DNA from: Roseiarcus fermentans
GTDB lineage: Bacteria > Pseudomonadota > Alphaproteobacteria > Rhizobiales > Beijerinckiaceae
DNA length: 64,000 nt
Assembly (NCBI RefSeq): GCF_003315135.1
Contig: NZ_QNRK01000005.1
Coordinates: 62,001 to 126,000 of the forward strand
Reading direction: 5' to 3'
Shown here: positions 40,135-49,337 of the stretch, in pieces
Layout of the letters: every line of letters starts with the position of its first letter
How positions within the stretch are numbered: the first letter of the stretch is position 1
Position numbers and translations under genes: made by a program
The notes under the pieces: generated by a model
Told to the model about the DNA's origin: nothing
Databases searched by the model: none
What the model saw: the letters and a program-made list of their open reading frames with translations, nothing else

Positions 40135-41736
40135 TCAGTGGCGGAAGTGGCGGATGCCGGTGAACACCATCGCCACCCCCGCTTCGTCCGCGGCCGCGAT
40201 CACCTCCGCGTCGCGAACCGAGCCGCCGGGCTGGATGACGGCGGTCGCGCCGGCCTCGATCGCCGACACGAGCCCGTCGGCGAAGGGAAAGAACGCGTCC
40301 GAGGCGACGACCGAGCCCTTCGTCCGCGGTTCGGGCCAGCCCGCGGCCTTGGCGGCGTCGGCGGCCTTCAGCGCCGCGACCCGCGCCGAATCGACCCGCG
40401 ACATCTGCCCGGCCCCGACGCCTGCGGTCGAGCCGTCCCGGACGTAGACGATGGCGTTCGACTTGACGTGCTTGGCGACCGTCCACGCCATCGCGAGATC
40501 GGCGAATTCAGCCGGCGTCGGCGCCCGCTTCGTCACCACCTTCAGCGCCGAGGGATCGAGCGCGCCGCCGTCGCGGTCCTGCACCAGCAGGCCGCCGGCG
40601 ACCGAGCGCACCGTCACGCTTCCGGCTTGCGGGTCGGGCAGGGCGCCGGCGATCATCAGGCGCAGGTTCTTCTTCGTCGCGATGATGGCGATCGCCTCGT
40701 CGTCGGCCTCGGGCGCGATGATCACCTCGGTGAAGATCTCGACGATTTTTTTCGCCGCCTCGGCGTCGAGCCTGCGGTTCAGCGCGACGATGCCGCCGAA
40801 CGCCGACACGGGATCGCAGGCCAGCGCCTTCTCGTAGGCCTCGAGCAGGGTTTCGCCGACCGCGACCCCGCAGGGATTGGCGTGCTTGATGATGGCGACC
40901 GCGGCCGTCTTGGCCGGATCGAACTCGGCGACCAGCTCGTAGGCCGCGTCGGTGTCGTTGATGTTGTTGTAGGACAGCGCCTTGCCCTGCACCTGACGCG
41001 CGGTCGCGACGCCGGGCCGGGTCTCGGCGGCGAGATAGAGCGCGGCGCTCTGATGCGGGTTCTCGCCGTAGCGAAGCGCGCCGAAGCGCTCGTGCAGAAC
41101 GCCGCCGAAGGCGCGCCACTTCGGCGTCGTCTCGCCGACCTCCCCGGCGAGCCAGTTCGAGATCGCCGCGTCGTAGGCCGCCGTGCGGGCATAGGCCTTC
41201 TGCGCCAGGCGGCGACGGAAGGCGAGGCCGGTGCCGCCGTCGTGGCGCTCGAGCTCCGCCAGAAGCTCGTCATAGTCGGCGACGTCGACGATCACGGCCA
41301 CGTCCTCGTGGTTCTTGGCGGCGCCGCGGACCATGGCCGGTCCGCCGACGTCGATGTTCTCGATCCTGTCTTCGAACGAGGCCGTGCGCCTGAGGGTCGC
41401 CTCGAACGGGTACAGGTTGACGATCAGCAGGTCGATCGGCGCGATGCCGTTGACCAGCATCGCCGCCTGATGCGACGGATCGGCCCGGATCGCGAGCAGC
41501 CCGCCGTGGATGCGGGGGTGCAGGGTCTTCACCCGGCCGTCCATCATTTCCGGAAACGCGGTGACCTGCGCCACGTCCATGACCGGAACGCCGGCCTCCG
41601 CGAGCGCCGCCGCGGTGCCGCCGGTCGACAGGATCTCCACGTCGCGGGCCGTCAGCGCCTTGCCGAGATCGACGAGCCTCGCCTTGTCGGAGACCGAGAT
41701 CAACGCGCGCCCGATCTTCACGATATCTGTTGGCAT
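40135..41736 (-). CDS. purH: bifunctional AICAR transformylase / IMP cyclohydrolase
   Basis: Catalyses the last two steps of IMP synthesis. The 533 residues have an N-terminal cyclohydrolase (about 1-200; [42 protein letters not shown]) and a C-terminal transformylase (about 210-533; [40 protein letters not shown], and the catalytic-loop region ending FFPFADGL and QPGGSVRD). A GGAGAG site lies about 9 bases before the ATG. Confidence 0.97.
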   Translation of the reverse strand: MPTDIVKIGRALISVSDKARLVDLGKALTARDVEILSTGGTAAALAEAGVPVMDVAQVTAFPEMMDGRVKTLHPRIHGGLLAIRADPSHQAAMLVNGIAPIDLLIVNLYPFEATLRRTASFEDRIENIDVGGPAMVRGAAKNHEDVAVIVDVADYDELLAELERHDGGTGLAFRRRLAQKAYARTAAYDAAISNWLAGEVGETTPKWRAFGGVLHERFGALRYGENPHQSAALYLAAETRPGVATARQVQGKALSYNNINDTDAAYELVAEFDPAKTAAVAIIKHANPCGVAVGETLLEAYEKALACDPVSAFGGIVALNRRLDAEAAKKIVEIFTEVIIAPEADDEAIAIIATKKNLRLMIAGALPDPQAGSVTVRSVAGGLLVQDRDGGALDPSALKVVTKRAPTPAEFADLAMAWTVAKHVKSNAIVYVRDGSTAGVGAGQMSRVDSARVAALKAADAAKAAGWPEPRTKGSVVASDAFFPFADGLVSAIEAGATAVIQPGGSVRDAEVIAAADEAGVAMVFTGIRHFRH

Positions 41737-41908
41737 TCGACTCGCTCTCCTCGCGCCGGCGTCCCGCACGGGCGGCGGGCCATTAGCACGGCGGCGGCGA
41801 GGCGGGAACGGCTGCGAAAGGCGAAGCGCTGCTCCGGATGTTCGCCTCTTTCGGACCCTTTTGTCGCGTCATACGTTGAAGCCCGCAAACGGTTATCAGG
41901 AGAAACGC

Positions 41909-42142
41909 ATGCTCAAACCCCTCGCATTCGTCGGCCTCGCGGTCGCCCTGACGGCGGCCCAGGCCGCTTTCGCCCAGCCGTCCGGCTACGGCACCGAAGG
42001 CCCCAACGGCCGCAGGCTCGACGCACGAGCCCAAAGCACCTACCAGCGACACTGGAACAGCGCCAACGAAAGCAAGTATCGCGCGGAGGAGTCGGCGCGC
42101 TGGATGCGCCACCACGGCGAGGGCTTTCCCAACCCGTTCTAG
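41909..42142 (+). CDS. small exported protein
   Basis: A 77-residue protein with a clear signal peptide (MLKPLAFVGLAVALTAAQAAFA, about 1-22) and a short hydrophilic mature part rich in Arg, His, Ser and Asn (YQRHWNSANESKYRAEESARW). AGGAG lies 7 bases before the ATG. I do not recognise a family; it is presumably periplasmic. It precedes the acyl-CoA dehydrogenase operon by 175 bases, and a separate promoter is likely for each. Confidence 0.65.
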   Translation: MLKPLAFVGLAVALTAAQAAFAQPSGYGTEGPNGRRLDARAQSTYQRHWNSANESKYRAEESARWMRHHGEGFPNPF

Positions 42143-42317
42143 GCCCGGGTCCTTCCGATTCGCTCGGGAAGACGCTGGCGAGGGGCCGCTCGAGTTCGCT
42201 CGCGGCCCCTTCGTTTGGTTCGACGTCCGGGTTGACGCGGACCCGCCGAAGCCCGACATTCGCCCGGTCAACGAAGGCCAACGCCTTCGCCAAAGCGACC
42301 ATGGAGGCGACCCCGAG

Positions 42318-43508
42318 ATGGACCTGAGACTGACGGAGGACGAGCTCGCCTTCCGCGGCGAGGTGCGCGCATTCGTCCGCGACAACCTGCCGGCCTCGAT
42401 TCGGGAGAAAAGCGTCGCCGGCCGCCGGCTCGCCAAGGACGACTACGTCCGCTGGACCCGCATCCTCGCGGCCAAGGGCTGGTCGGTTCCCCACTGGCCC
42501 GTCGAGTGGGGCGGGACCGGCTGGAGCCCGGTCAAACAGTCGATCTTCCTCGACGAGGTGCAGCGCGGCTACGCCCCCGAGGCGATCGCTTTCGGCGTCA
42601 GCATGGTCGGCCCCGTCATCTACACCTTCGGTTCCGAGGCGCAGAAGAAACGCTTCCTGCCGGGCATCGTCGATCTCAGCGACTGGTGGTGCCAGGGCTT
42701 TTCCGAGCCCGGAGCGGGATCGGACCTGGCGAGCCTGCGCACTGCGGCGCGCCGCGACGGCGAGTCCTGGGTCATTTCCGGCCAGAAGACCTGGACGACG
42801 ATGGCGCAGTACGCGGACTTCATCTTCGTGCTCGCGCGCACCAATCCGCAGGCCAAGAAGCAGGAGGGCATCTCGTTCTTCCTTCTCGACATGAAGAGCC
42901 CGGGCGTGACCGTGCGACCGATCCAGACGATCGACGGCGGCCACGAGGTCAACGAGGTGTTCTTCGACGACGTGCGGATCCCGCTCGACGCCATCGTCGG
43001 CGAGGAGAACAAGGGCTGGGACTACGCCAAGTTCCTGCTCGCCAACGAACGCAACGGCATCGCGCGCGTCGGCATCTCCAAGGGCCGGCTCGACCGGATC
43101 CGGCAGCTCGCCGCCATCCCGGTTTACGGCTCCGGCCCGAAGATCGACGATCCGTTCTTCCGCGCCCGGCTCGCCGCGGTCGAGGTCGACCTGAAGGCGC
43201 TGGAGATGACCCAGATGCGCGTCATCTCGAACCAGCGGCGCGACGGCAAGCCCGATCCCGCCTCGTCGGTCCTGAAGATCAAGGGTTCGGAGATCCAGCA
43301 GGCGACGACCGAACTTCTGATGGAGGTCGTCGGCCCCTACGTCCTGCCCTACGAGGATCCGGAAGCGCTGACCAACGAGCCGCCGGCCGGTCCCGACTGG
43401 GCCGGCCCGGCCGCGGCGAATTATTTCAACACGCGCAAGGTGACGATCTACGGCGGCTCGAACGAGATTCAGCGCGGCATCATCGCCAAGGCCATTCTGG
43501 GACTTTAG
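42318..43508 (+). CDS. acyl-CoA dehydrogenase, large-subunit type (PimC-like)
   Basis: A 396-residue flavoenzyme of the acyl-CoA dehydrogenase family. Motifs seen are VEWGGTGW, WWCQGFSEPGAGSDLASLRT, the FAD/substrate-binding WVISGQKTWTT, and near the C-terminus IYGGSNEIQRGIIAKAIL. It is followed after 3 bases by a second, dissimilar member. Such adjacent pairs form heteromeric dehydrogenases, for example PimC/PimD for pimeloyl-CoA; that assignment is from memory and no other pim gene is present. Confidence 0.85.
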   Translation: MDLRLTEDELAFRGEVRAFVRDNLPASIREKSVAGRRLAKDDYVRWTRILAAKGWSVPHWPVEWGGTGWSPVKQSIFLDEVQRGYAPEAIAFGVSMVGPVIYTFGSEAQKKRFLPGIVDLSDWWCQGFSEPGAGSDLASLRTAARRDGESWVISGQKTWTTMAQYADFIFVLARTNPQAKKQEGISFFLLDMKSPGVTVRPIQTIDGGHEVNEVFFDDVRIPLDAIVGEENKGWDYAKFLLANERNGIARVGISKGRLDRIRQLAAIPVYGSGPKIDDPFFRARLAAVEVDLKALEMTQMRVISNQRRDGKPDPASSVLKIKGSEIQQATTELLMEVVGPYVLPYEDPEALTNEPPAGPDWAGPAAANYFNTRKVTIYGGSNEIQRGIIAKAILGL

Positions 43509-43511
43509 ACC

Positions 43512-44657
43512 ATGGACTTCGACCTCAGCAGCGAGCAGCAGATGCTGCGCGACAATGTCGCGCGCCTGATGAAGAAAAAATACGGCTTCGAACAGCGAAA
43601 AGCCTATCTCGCGGCCGCGAACGGCTTCAGCGACGACCTGTGGCGCGCCTACGCCGACCTCGGCCTGCTCGGCGCGCCGTTCGCGGAAGAGGACGGCGGC
43701 TTCGGCGGCGGCCCGGTCGAAACCATGATCGCGATGGAAGAGTTCGGCAAGGCGCTGGCGCTCGAGCCTTACCTCGAAACCGTCGTGCTGGGCGGCGCGC
43801 TCGTCCGGCATGCGGCGGCGCCGGAGCAGCGCGCCGACCTGATTGGTCGGATCGCGGCCGGCGACCTGCGCCTGAGCTTCGCCCACGCCGAACGGCAGTC
43901 CGGGTTCGACCTGAACGATGTCGGGCTGACCGCGAAGCGGGACGGCGCCGCCTTCGTGCTCGACGGCGAGAAAGGCCTCGTCGTCAACGGCGACAGCGCC
44001 GACGCGCTGATCGTCTCCGCGCGCGTCGCGGGCGGAAGGCGCGACCGCGACGGGATCGGGCTCTTCCTGGTCGACGCCGAGGCGCCCGGCGTGTCGCGCC
44101 GCGGCTATCCGACCCAGGATGGACGGCGCGCGGCGGAGATCGCCTTCGCCAACGTCCGGGTCGCGCCGGACAACGTGCTCGGGTCGCCTGAGGACGGATT
44201 GCCGGCGATCGAGCGCGCGGTCGACGAGACGATCGCGGCGCTGGCGGCCGAGGCGGTCGGCGCGATGAGCGAGGCGCTGGCGATGACCGTGGAGTATCTG
44301 AAGACCCGCAAGCAGTTCGGGGTCACGATCGGCTCATTCCAGGCGCTGCAGCATCGCGCCTCCGACATGGTCGTGGCGCTGGAGCAGGCGCGCAGCATGA
44401 TGTACTTCGCCACCATGAGCGCTGCCGACGACGACGCGGACGAGCGCGCGAAGGCGATCTCGGCGGCCAAGGTTCAGATCGGCCGGTCGGCGAAATTCAT
44501 CGGGCAACAGGCCGTCCAGATGCACGGCGGCATCGCGATGACCTACGAATACAAAGTCGGCCACCTGTTCAAGCGCCTGACGATGATCGACGGGGCGTTC
44601 GGCGACGCCGACCTGCATCTGCGCAGGCTCGGCGACCGCGGGTCGCTGTTCGCTTAG
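43512..44657 (+). CDS. acyl-CoA dehydrogenase, small-subunit type (PimD-like)
   Basis: A 381-residue acyl-CoA dehydrogenase with a less conserved active site: DFDLSSEQQMLRDNVARLM, LGAPFAEEDGGFGGGPVE, FAHAERQSGFDLNDV in place of the usual TEPxAGSD, TRKQFGVTIGSFQALQHRASDM, and QMHGGIAMTYEYKVGHLFKRL. The degenerate middle motif suggests a partner subunit of the preceding gene rather than an independent enzyme. Both belong to one operon, with the peptidase gene 6 bases downstream. Confidence 0.85.
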   Translation: MDFDLSSEQQMLRDNVARLMKKKYGFEQRKAYLAAANGFSDDLWRAYADLGLLGAPFAEEDGGFGGGPVETMIAMEEFGKALALEPYLETVVLGGALVRHAAAPEQRADLIGRIAAGDLRLSFAHAERQSGFDLNDVGLTAKRDGAAFVLDGEKGLVVNGDSADALIVSARVAGGRRDRDGIGLFLVDAEAPGVSRRGYPTQDGRRAAEIAFANVRVAPDNVLGSPEDGLPAIERAVDETIAALAAEAVGAMSEALAMTVEYLKTRKQFGVTIGSFQALQHRASDMVVALEQARSMMYFATMSAADDDADERAKAISAAKVQIGRSAKFIGQQAVQMHGGIAMTYEYKVGHLFKRLTMIDGAFGDADLHLRRLGDRGSLFA

Positions 44658-44663
44658 CGGCGG

Positions 44664-45284
44664 ATGGCGGGGCCGGGCGCGGTTCTGGTGACGGCCTTCG
44701 AGCCCTTCGGGGGCGAGACGGTCAACGCCTCGTGGGAGGCGGCCAGGCAGCTCGACGGTTGGCGCTGCGGCGAGGTCGTGGTCGCGGCGCGGATGCTGCC
44801 CTGCGCCTACGACGTCAGCGTCGCCGAGTTCTTCGCGTCTGTCGAGAGCCTGAGGCCCTGCGCCGTCCTGATGACCGGCCAGGCCGCGCGGCGAGCAACC
44901 GTGTGCGTCGAACGCTTCGCCCGCAACGCCGCGCATGCGAGCGCCCCGGACAATCGCGGGTCGCTCGGCCCGAGGGCGGCCGACGGCCCCGACGCGATCG
45001 AGAGCACGACATCGGCGTTGAGGATCGCCTGGGCCATCCGCCAAGCCGGAATCCCGGCGCGGGTATCGACCGACGCCGGCGACTATGTCTGCAACCACCT
45101 GTACTACTACGCGCTTCGGCGTCTTGCCGAAGCGTCCCAGCCGATCCCGGCGGTCTTCATCCACCTGCCGGCGACCCCGGAGCAGACTCCGGCCGGCGCA
45201 AGTCGCCGCCGCCTCGCGACCCCCGACGCCGTCCTGGCCCTGCGGGCGGCGGTCGAAGTCGTCTCGGCGCCGTGCGTTGGATGA
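44664..45284 (+). CDS. pyroglutamyl-peptidase I-like protein (peptidase C15)
   Basis: A 206-residue cysteine peptidase of family C15, which removes N-terminal pyroglutamate. Landmarks are VLVTAFEPFGGETVNASWEA at the N-terminus, catalytic Glu in TGQAARRATVCVERFARN, Cys in STDAGDYVCNHLYYYAL, and His in FIHLPATPEQ. The family's GxA...R region is somewhat altered (QAARRATV), so substrate preference may differ. The ATG lies 6 bases after the acyl-CoA dehydrogenase stop. Confidence 0.85.
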   Translation: MAGPGAVLVTAFEPFGGETVNASWEAARQLDGWRCGEVVVAARMLPCAYDVSVAEFFASVESLRPCAVLMTGQAARRATVCVERFARNAAHASAPDNRGSLGPRAADGPDAIESTTSALRIAWAIRQAGIPARVSTDAGDYVCNHLYYYALRRLAEASQPIPAVFIHLPATPEQTPAGASRRRLATPDAVLALRAAVEVVSAPCVG

Positions 45285-45316
45285 CGCGACCGGTTCGAGG
45301 CCGCGGCGATCGCGGA

Positions 45317-45838
45317 TCAGACCGCGATCTTGAACGACTTCGTCAGCTGGCTCTTGATCGGCTCGAACGTCTCGACGACGGCCTTCTTCGCGGTTTCGGC
45401 GAGGTCCTTGAACTGGACGACCACCGCATCGGTCTGCTTGCGAGCGAACTCACTCTGCAGGCTGACGAGGTCGGCCACGGACTTGGCGGCGAGCGACGCC
45501 TTGACGAAGTCGAAGTTGGCTTCCGCATTGGCCTGCGCGGCGGCGAACGCCTTGGCGTTGAACGCGACCACGCCGTCCTTCGCGGCCGCGAGGACCGACT
45601 CCAGCGCATTGACCGCGTCATCGGCGGAAACCTTCGCCTTCACGAAAGCCGCGCGGGACTCGACCACGCCCTTCTGGAGCGCGCTGCGGACCGACTCCTG
45701 CATCTCCAGGGCCGGCTCGACGATCGCCTCGACGGCCTCGCTGGCGCTCGGGAATTCATTCGGGAGGTCGGGTACGGTCTCGACCTGCTCGGCTACGGCG
45801 GCCTTCTCGGCCGCGCCTTTCTTCGGTGAGGATGCCAT
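45317..45838 (-). CDS. phasin family protein 1
   Basis: A 173-residue helical phasin, a surface protein of polyhydroxyalkanoate granules. It shows the amphipathic pattern of phasins: ESRAAFVKAKVSADDAVNALES, FDFVKASLAAKSVADLVSLQSEFARKQ (the core phasin signature), and a C-terminal VVQFKDLAETAKKAV. The first 45 residues are a Lys/Ala/Glu-rich disordered head. It is 50 bases downstream of a second phasin, and they are probably co-transcribed. PHA synthase genes are not in the window. Confidence 0.85.
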   Translation of the reverse strand: MASSPKKGAAEKAAVAEQVETVPDLPNEFPSASEAVEAIVEPALEMQESVRSALQKGVVESRAAFVKAKVSADDAVNALESVLAAAKDGVVAFNAKAFAAAQANAEANFDFVKASLAAKSVADLVSLQSEFARKQTDAVVVQFKDLAETAKKAVVETFEPIKSQLTKSFKIAV

Positions 45839-45888
45839 GTCAGTCTGCTCGTGCTTCGCGTTGACGGGATTGACGACGCGCGCGCCGG

Positions 45889-46257
45889 TCAGTGCGCGCT
45901 CGGCGTGATGCTCTTCTGGAGAGCCGCGGTGATTTCCTTGGCCTGCGTCTGCAGCGCGGCGATCTGGGTCTTCAGATAGTCGCTTTGGAGCGCGAGCGCT
46001 TCCTGCGGGTCTTTCGCCTTGACGAGCTTGTTGGCGAGGTCGAAGGCGGCGTTGACGTTCTGCTCGGTGTAGCTCAGGACGTGCGCGGCGAAGGTCTTCA
46101 CCCCGCCCTGGCCGGCCGCTCCGGCGGCGTCGCCCATCGCGCCCGCGCTCCGTTGGGCGACGGCGAAGAAGCCCTCGAACGCCTTGCGCGTCTGCTCGAC
46201 GCTGCGCTCGGCGAAGTCACGCAGATCGTTCGGAATTTCGAAAGGGGAAGTGCTCAT
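45889..46257 (-). CDS. phasin family protein 2
   Basis: A 122-residue phasin. The core is NDLRDFAERSVEQTRKAFEGF, then LSYTEQNVNAAFDLANKLVKAKDPQEALALQSDYLKTQ, which is diagnostic for phasin_2-type proteins. The start at MSTSPFEI was preferred, with GGAAGG 10 bases upstream; an ATG 3 codons earlier is possible. Two PhaR-like operator motifs lie 75-102 bases upstream. Confidence 0.85.
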   Translation of the reverse strand: MSTSPFEIPNDLRDFAERSVEQTRKAFEGFFAVAQRSAGAMGDAAGAAGQGGVKTFAAHVLSYTEQNVNAAFDLANKLVKAKDPQEALALQSDYLKTQIAALQTQAKEITAALQKSITPSAH

Positions 46258-46330
46258 TGCGGTCATGCCTTCCAGGATATTCGGCGAGTGGCCTCGGCCC
46301 ATCGTCCAGGTTCCCTTAGCGCATGCCGTG

Positions 46331-46360
46331 TTGCAGTGCAACATAATTTTGCGTTGCACC
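46331..46360. promoter_or_regulatory. tandem PhaR-like operator sites
   Basis: A perfect palindrome TTGCAGTGCAA (46331-46341) is followed, 18 bases on, by TGCGTTGCACC (46350-46360). Both fit TGC-R-N-Y-GCA, the TGC-rich motif recognised by the PHA regulator PhaR/AniA in Rhizobiales as I recall it. They lie upstream of the phasin genes. Confidence 0.55.
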
Positions 46361-46423
46361 ACGAGTCTTAACCTTGCGCGAATTCCAGCCGTGGAGAAGC
46401 GTGGCGAAGTCTTTGGAACAGCG

Positions 46424-46438
46424 TTAAAGAATTGCTAA
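46424..46438 (+). promoter_or_regulatory. near-consensus CtrA site before the PdhS-like gene
   Basis: TTAAAGAATTGCTAA matches TTAA-N7-TTAA at seven of eight positions (CTAA in the second half), 21 bases before the predicted start of the kinase gene. A half-site TTAACC lies at 46368-46373. Function is inferred. Confidence 0.4.
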
Positions 46439-46459
46439 CGGTGGCGGGCGTAGGCGTGG

Positions 46460-49297
46460 TTGACATCGCCCGGCCGAGCGTCCCAGAGCGAGCCGATCTT
46501 GAATCTTCCGCCGTCGAAAGGACCCGCAGAGAGCGCCGCGACGCCGGAGGCGAGCGAGGCGCTGTTGGCTGCGGCCGCACGGTCGGCTGCCGGGACGCCG
46601 CTCGCGTTCATCGACCCGCAGGGCCGGTGCGTCGCGATCACGGCGCCGGGGCGAACCCGTCTCGGAGCCGCGGATATCGCGGCGTTCCAGGGACGCTTTC
46701 TCGCGGGAAACGGGCCGGGCGCCAGACGGCTGCGGCATCTGGCGGCGACGTTGCCGGCGGACCAGGCGCCGAGACTCGAACGCATTCGCTGGTTCGAAGG
46801 ATCGCGCGCGACAAGCCTCAACGTCCGGTGCGTTCGCGTCGCAACCTCCGATGGACAGAGCTATCTCATGCTCGCGACCGAGGACGGCGCTGCGCCGACG
46901 GCGCCGACGCCCGCGTCGGACGAGCCCGAGCGCGCGCCGCCCGTCGCGCCGGCGGCGGCGCGTCGCCCTTCGCGCTTTCTCTGGACCGTCGACGCGGACG
47001 GGCGCTTCGGCGCGCCCGACCCCGCGCTCGTCGCGACGCTCGGCGCCGCGGCGCCGCAAGGCGGCGAGCGCGTCGAGGCGGCGTGCCTGCGCGCCGCGGT
47101 CGCCGACGGCGCGGCGCTGGTCGCCGCCATCGGCAAGCGCGAGACCTTCGCCGGTGTGACCGTCCTGTGGGACGGAGGCGACGGGGCGCATGCCGTGCCG
47201 CTCACGTTCTCCGCCGCGCCGCTGTTCGACTCCGCGCGTGGATTTGCCGCCTTCAAGGGCTTCGGCGCGATCGGCGCGCCGGTCGAGGCTGCGAGACCGA
47301 CGGCGACGGCGACCGAGGACGCCCAACCGGACTCCGCGCAGGCGGAGCCGCTCGACGCGCCCGCCCGGCCGCTCGACGAGGAGACGGCGGCGGCGTTCGC
47401 CGTGGATCGTCCGGCGGACGACGCCGAAGCGCCGCCGTCGCAACCGCCCGAACCGGCCGCGCCGCCGGAGGCCGCCGTCCCCCTCGAGCGGACGGCCGAG
47501 ATCTACGTGCTGCGGCACGGTTCCGCGGCGCCGCCCGCGCCGTCCAAGATCGTCCCGATCCGGCCCGGCGCGTTCGACGCGTCCCGGCCTCACGACCCCG
47601 GCGACGACGGCGACGGCGGCGTCGAGCTCAGCAAGGCGGAGCGCGAGGCGTTTCGCGAAATCGCCCGCGCCCTCGTCGGCCGCGCTCCGGTCTCTCGTCA
47701 CGACGCGCCGCCTCTTCCCGCCGCGCCGTCGCGGGAGGCGGCGCCGCTTCCAATCGAATCGGCGGGACCGGCGGTCCCGGCCCCCGACGCCGCGGCCGAG
47801 CGGCCTCGTCCGGCGGACTTCGACACGGCGCCGGTGCTGCGCAACACGCTGGCCCTGCTCGACCGCCTTCCCCTCGGCGTCCTCGTGGCGCGCGACGCCC
47901 AGCCGCTCTACGTCAATCTGACGCTGCTGGGGCTGCTCGGATATCCGGACGTGGAGCGCTTCGAGGCGGCGGCCGGCTTGTCCGCGATGTTTCAGGGCGG
48001 CGTCCGGCCTGCGCTGCCGGACGCCGACGACGGCCTGTTCTCGATCTTCACCGCGAATGGCGAAGCTCTCGCCGTCGAGGGGCGCGCGCAGGCGATCGTC
48101 TGGGACGGCGCGCCGGCGACGTTGATCATGCTGCGGCCGGCGGCGGGCGCCGGGCGCGCGGCCGCCCGAGCGGGCGGCGAACCGGAGGCCGTCGCCAACG
48201 ACCTCGCCGAGATGCTGGCGCTCGCGACCGACGGCGCGGTGGTTCTCGATTCGGCGGGCCGAATCCAGTCGTTCAACGCCTCGGCGCAGAAGCTGTTCGG
48301 CTTCAGCGAGCACGAGGTGGCCGGAGAAAGCGTGCTGATGCTGCTCGCGCCGCAGAGCCATCCCGCAGCCACCGCGAGGCTCGAAAGCCTGAGCCGGCTC
48401 GACGAGGACGCCTCCGGCGAGCCGCGGCTCGCCGTCGTCGGCCGCGACCGCGACGGCGCGTCGCTCGCCCTCGGGCTGACGCTCGCCCGGGTCGGGCCGT
48501 CGGAAGCGCCGTATTATTGCGCGCTCTTCCGCAACATGCGACCCGAGCGCGACGCCGAGCGCCGGCTCGCGGCCGCGCGAGACGCGGCGCTCGCCGCGAG
48601 CGCCGCCAAGACCGATTTCCTCGCGCACGTCAGCCACGAGATCCGCACGCCGCTGCACGCCATCCTGGGCTTTGCCGAGGTGATGATGGAGGAGCGCTTC
48701 GGACCGATCGGCAACGACCGCTATCGCGACTATCTCAAGGACATCCACGCCTCGGGCCGGCACATCATGAGCCTGGCCGACGACCTGCTCGATCTGAGCA
48801 AGATCGAGTCGGGCAAGCTCGAGCTGGCGTTCGCGCCCGTGGACGCCAACAGCCTGATCCGGGAATGTGTGTCGTTGATGCAGCCGCAAGCCTCGCGCGA
48901 GCGAATCATCATGCGCCTGTCGCTGTTCGACCGGCTGCCCCGGGTGATCGTCGACGAGCGGTCGCTGCGGCAGATCATGCTGAACCTCATGTCCAACGCG
49001 GTGAAGTACAACGAGCCGGGCGGTCAAGTGATCGTCTCGACCGCCCTCGACGCGGCAGGACAGGCGGTCATCCGTGTGCGCGACACCGGCGTCGGCATGA
49101 ACGAGAGCGAGGTCGGCGTGGCGCTCGAGCCGTTCGGCCAGGTGGGCCGCGGGGCGCGCAAGGGCGGCGTCGGCCTGGGCCTGCCGCTGACCAAGGCGCT
49201 GGTCGAGGCCAACAAGGCCGAGTTCTCGATCAAGAGCCGGCGCGACCACGGCACCCTGGTCGAAATCTGCTTCCCGCTCGTGCAGGCGGCCCAGTAA
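46460..49297 (+). CDS. PdhS-like PAS-domain sensor histidine kinase
   Basis: A ~945-residue soluble sensor kinase. The N-terminal ~430 residues are Ala/Pro-rich with PAS-like parts. A PAS domain at about 455-560 (LPLGVLVARDAQPLYVN) and another at about 590-690 (LATDGAVVLDSAGRIQSFNA) lead into the HisKA domain, HVSHEIRTPLHAILGFAEVM (His726), and an HATPase domain (NLMSNAVKYNEPGG, RDTGVGMNE, GVGLGLPLTKAL). The C-terminal half closely resembles PdhS, a kinase/phosphatase for the cell-fate regulator DivK. The start is a TTG; no better in-frame start is nearby. Confidence 0.85.
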   Translation: MTSPGRASQSEPILNLPPSKGPAESAATPEASEALLAAAARSAAGTPLAFIDPQGRCVAITAPGRTRLGAADIAAFQGRFLAGNGPGARRLRHLAATLPADQAPRLERIRWFEGSRATSLNVRCVRVATSDGQSYLMLATEDGAAPTAPTPASDEPERAPPVAPAAARRPSRFLWTVDADGRFGAPDPALVATLGAAAPQGGERVEAACLRAAVADGAALVAAIGKRETFAGVTVLWDGGDGAHAVPLTFSAAPLFDSARGFAAFKGFGAIGAPVEAARPTATATEDAQPDSAQAEPLDAPARPLDEETAAAFAVDRPADDAEAPPSQPPEPAAPPEAAVPLERTAEIYVLRHGSAAPPAPSKIVPIRPGAFDASRPHDPGDDGDGGVELSKAEREAFREIARALVGRAPVSRHDAPPLPAAPSREAAPLPIESAGPAVPAPDAAAERPRPADFDTAPVLRNTLALLDRLPLGVLVARDAQPLYVNLTLLGLLGYPDVERFEAAAGLSAMFQGGVRPALPDADDGLFSIFTANGEALAVEGRAQAIVWDGAPATLIMLRPAAGAGRAAARAGGEPEAVANDLAEMLALATDGAVVLDSAGRIQSFNASAQKLFGFSEHEVAGESVLMLLAPQSHPAATARLESLSRLDEDASGEPRLAVVGRDRDGASLALGLTLARVGPSEAPYYCALFRNMRPERDAERRLAAARDAALAASAAKTDFLAHVSHEIRTPLHAILGFAEVMMEERFGPIGNDRYRDYLKDIHASGRHIMSLADDLLDLSKIESGKLELAFAPVDANSLIRECVSLMQPQASRERIIMRLSLFDRLPRVIVDERSLRQIMLNLMSNAVKYNEPGGQVIVSTALDAAGQAVIRVRDTGVGMNESEVGVALEPFGQVGRGARKGGVGLGLPLTKALVEANKAEFSIKSRRDHGTLVEICFPLVQAAQ

Positions 49298-49337
49298 GCG
49301 GTCGCGGCGACGAAACCGGGCGCCGCTCAGGGAACGC

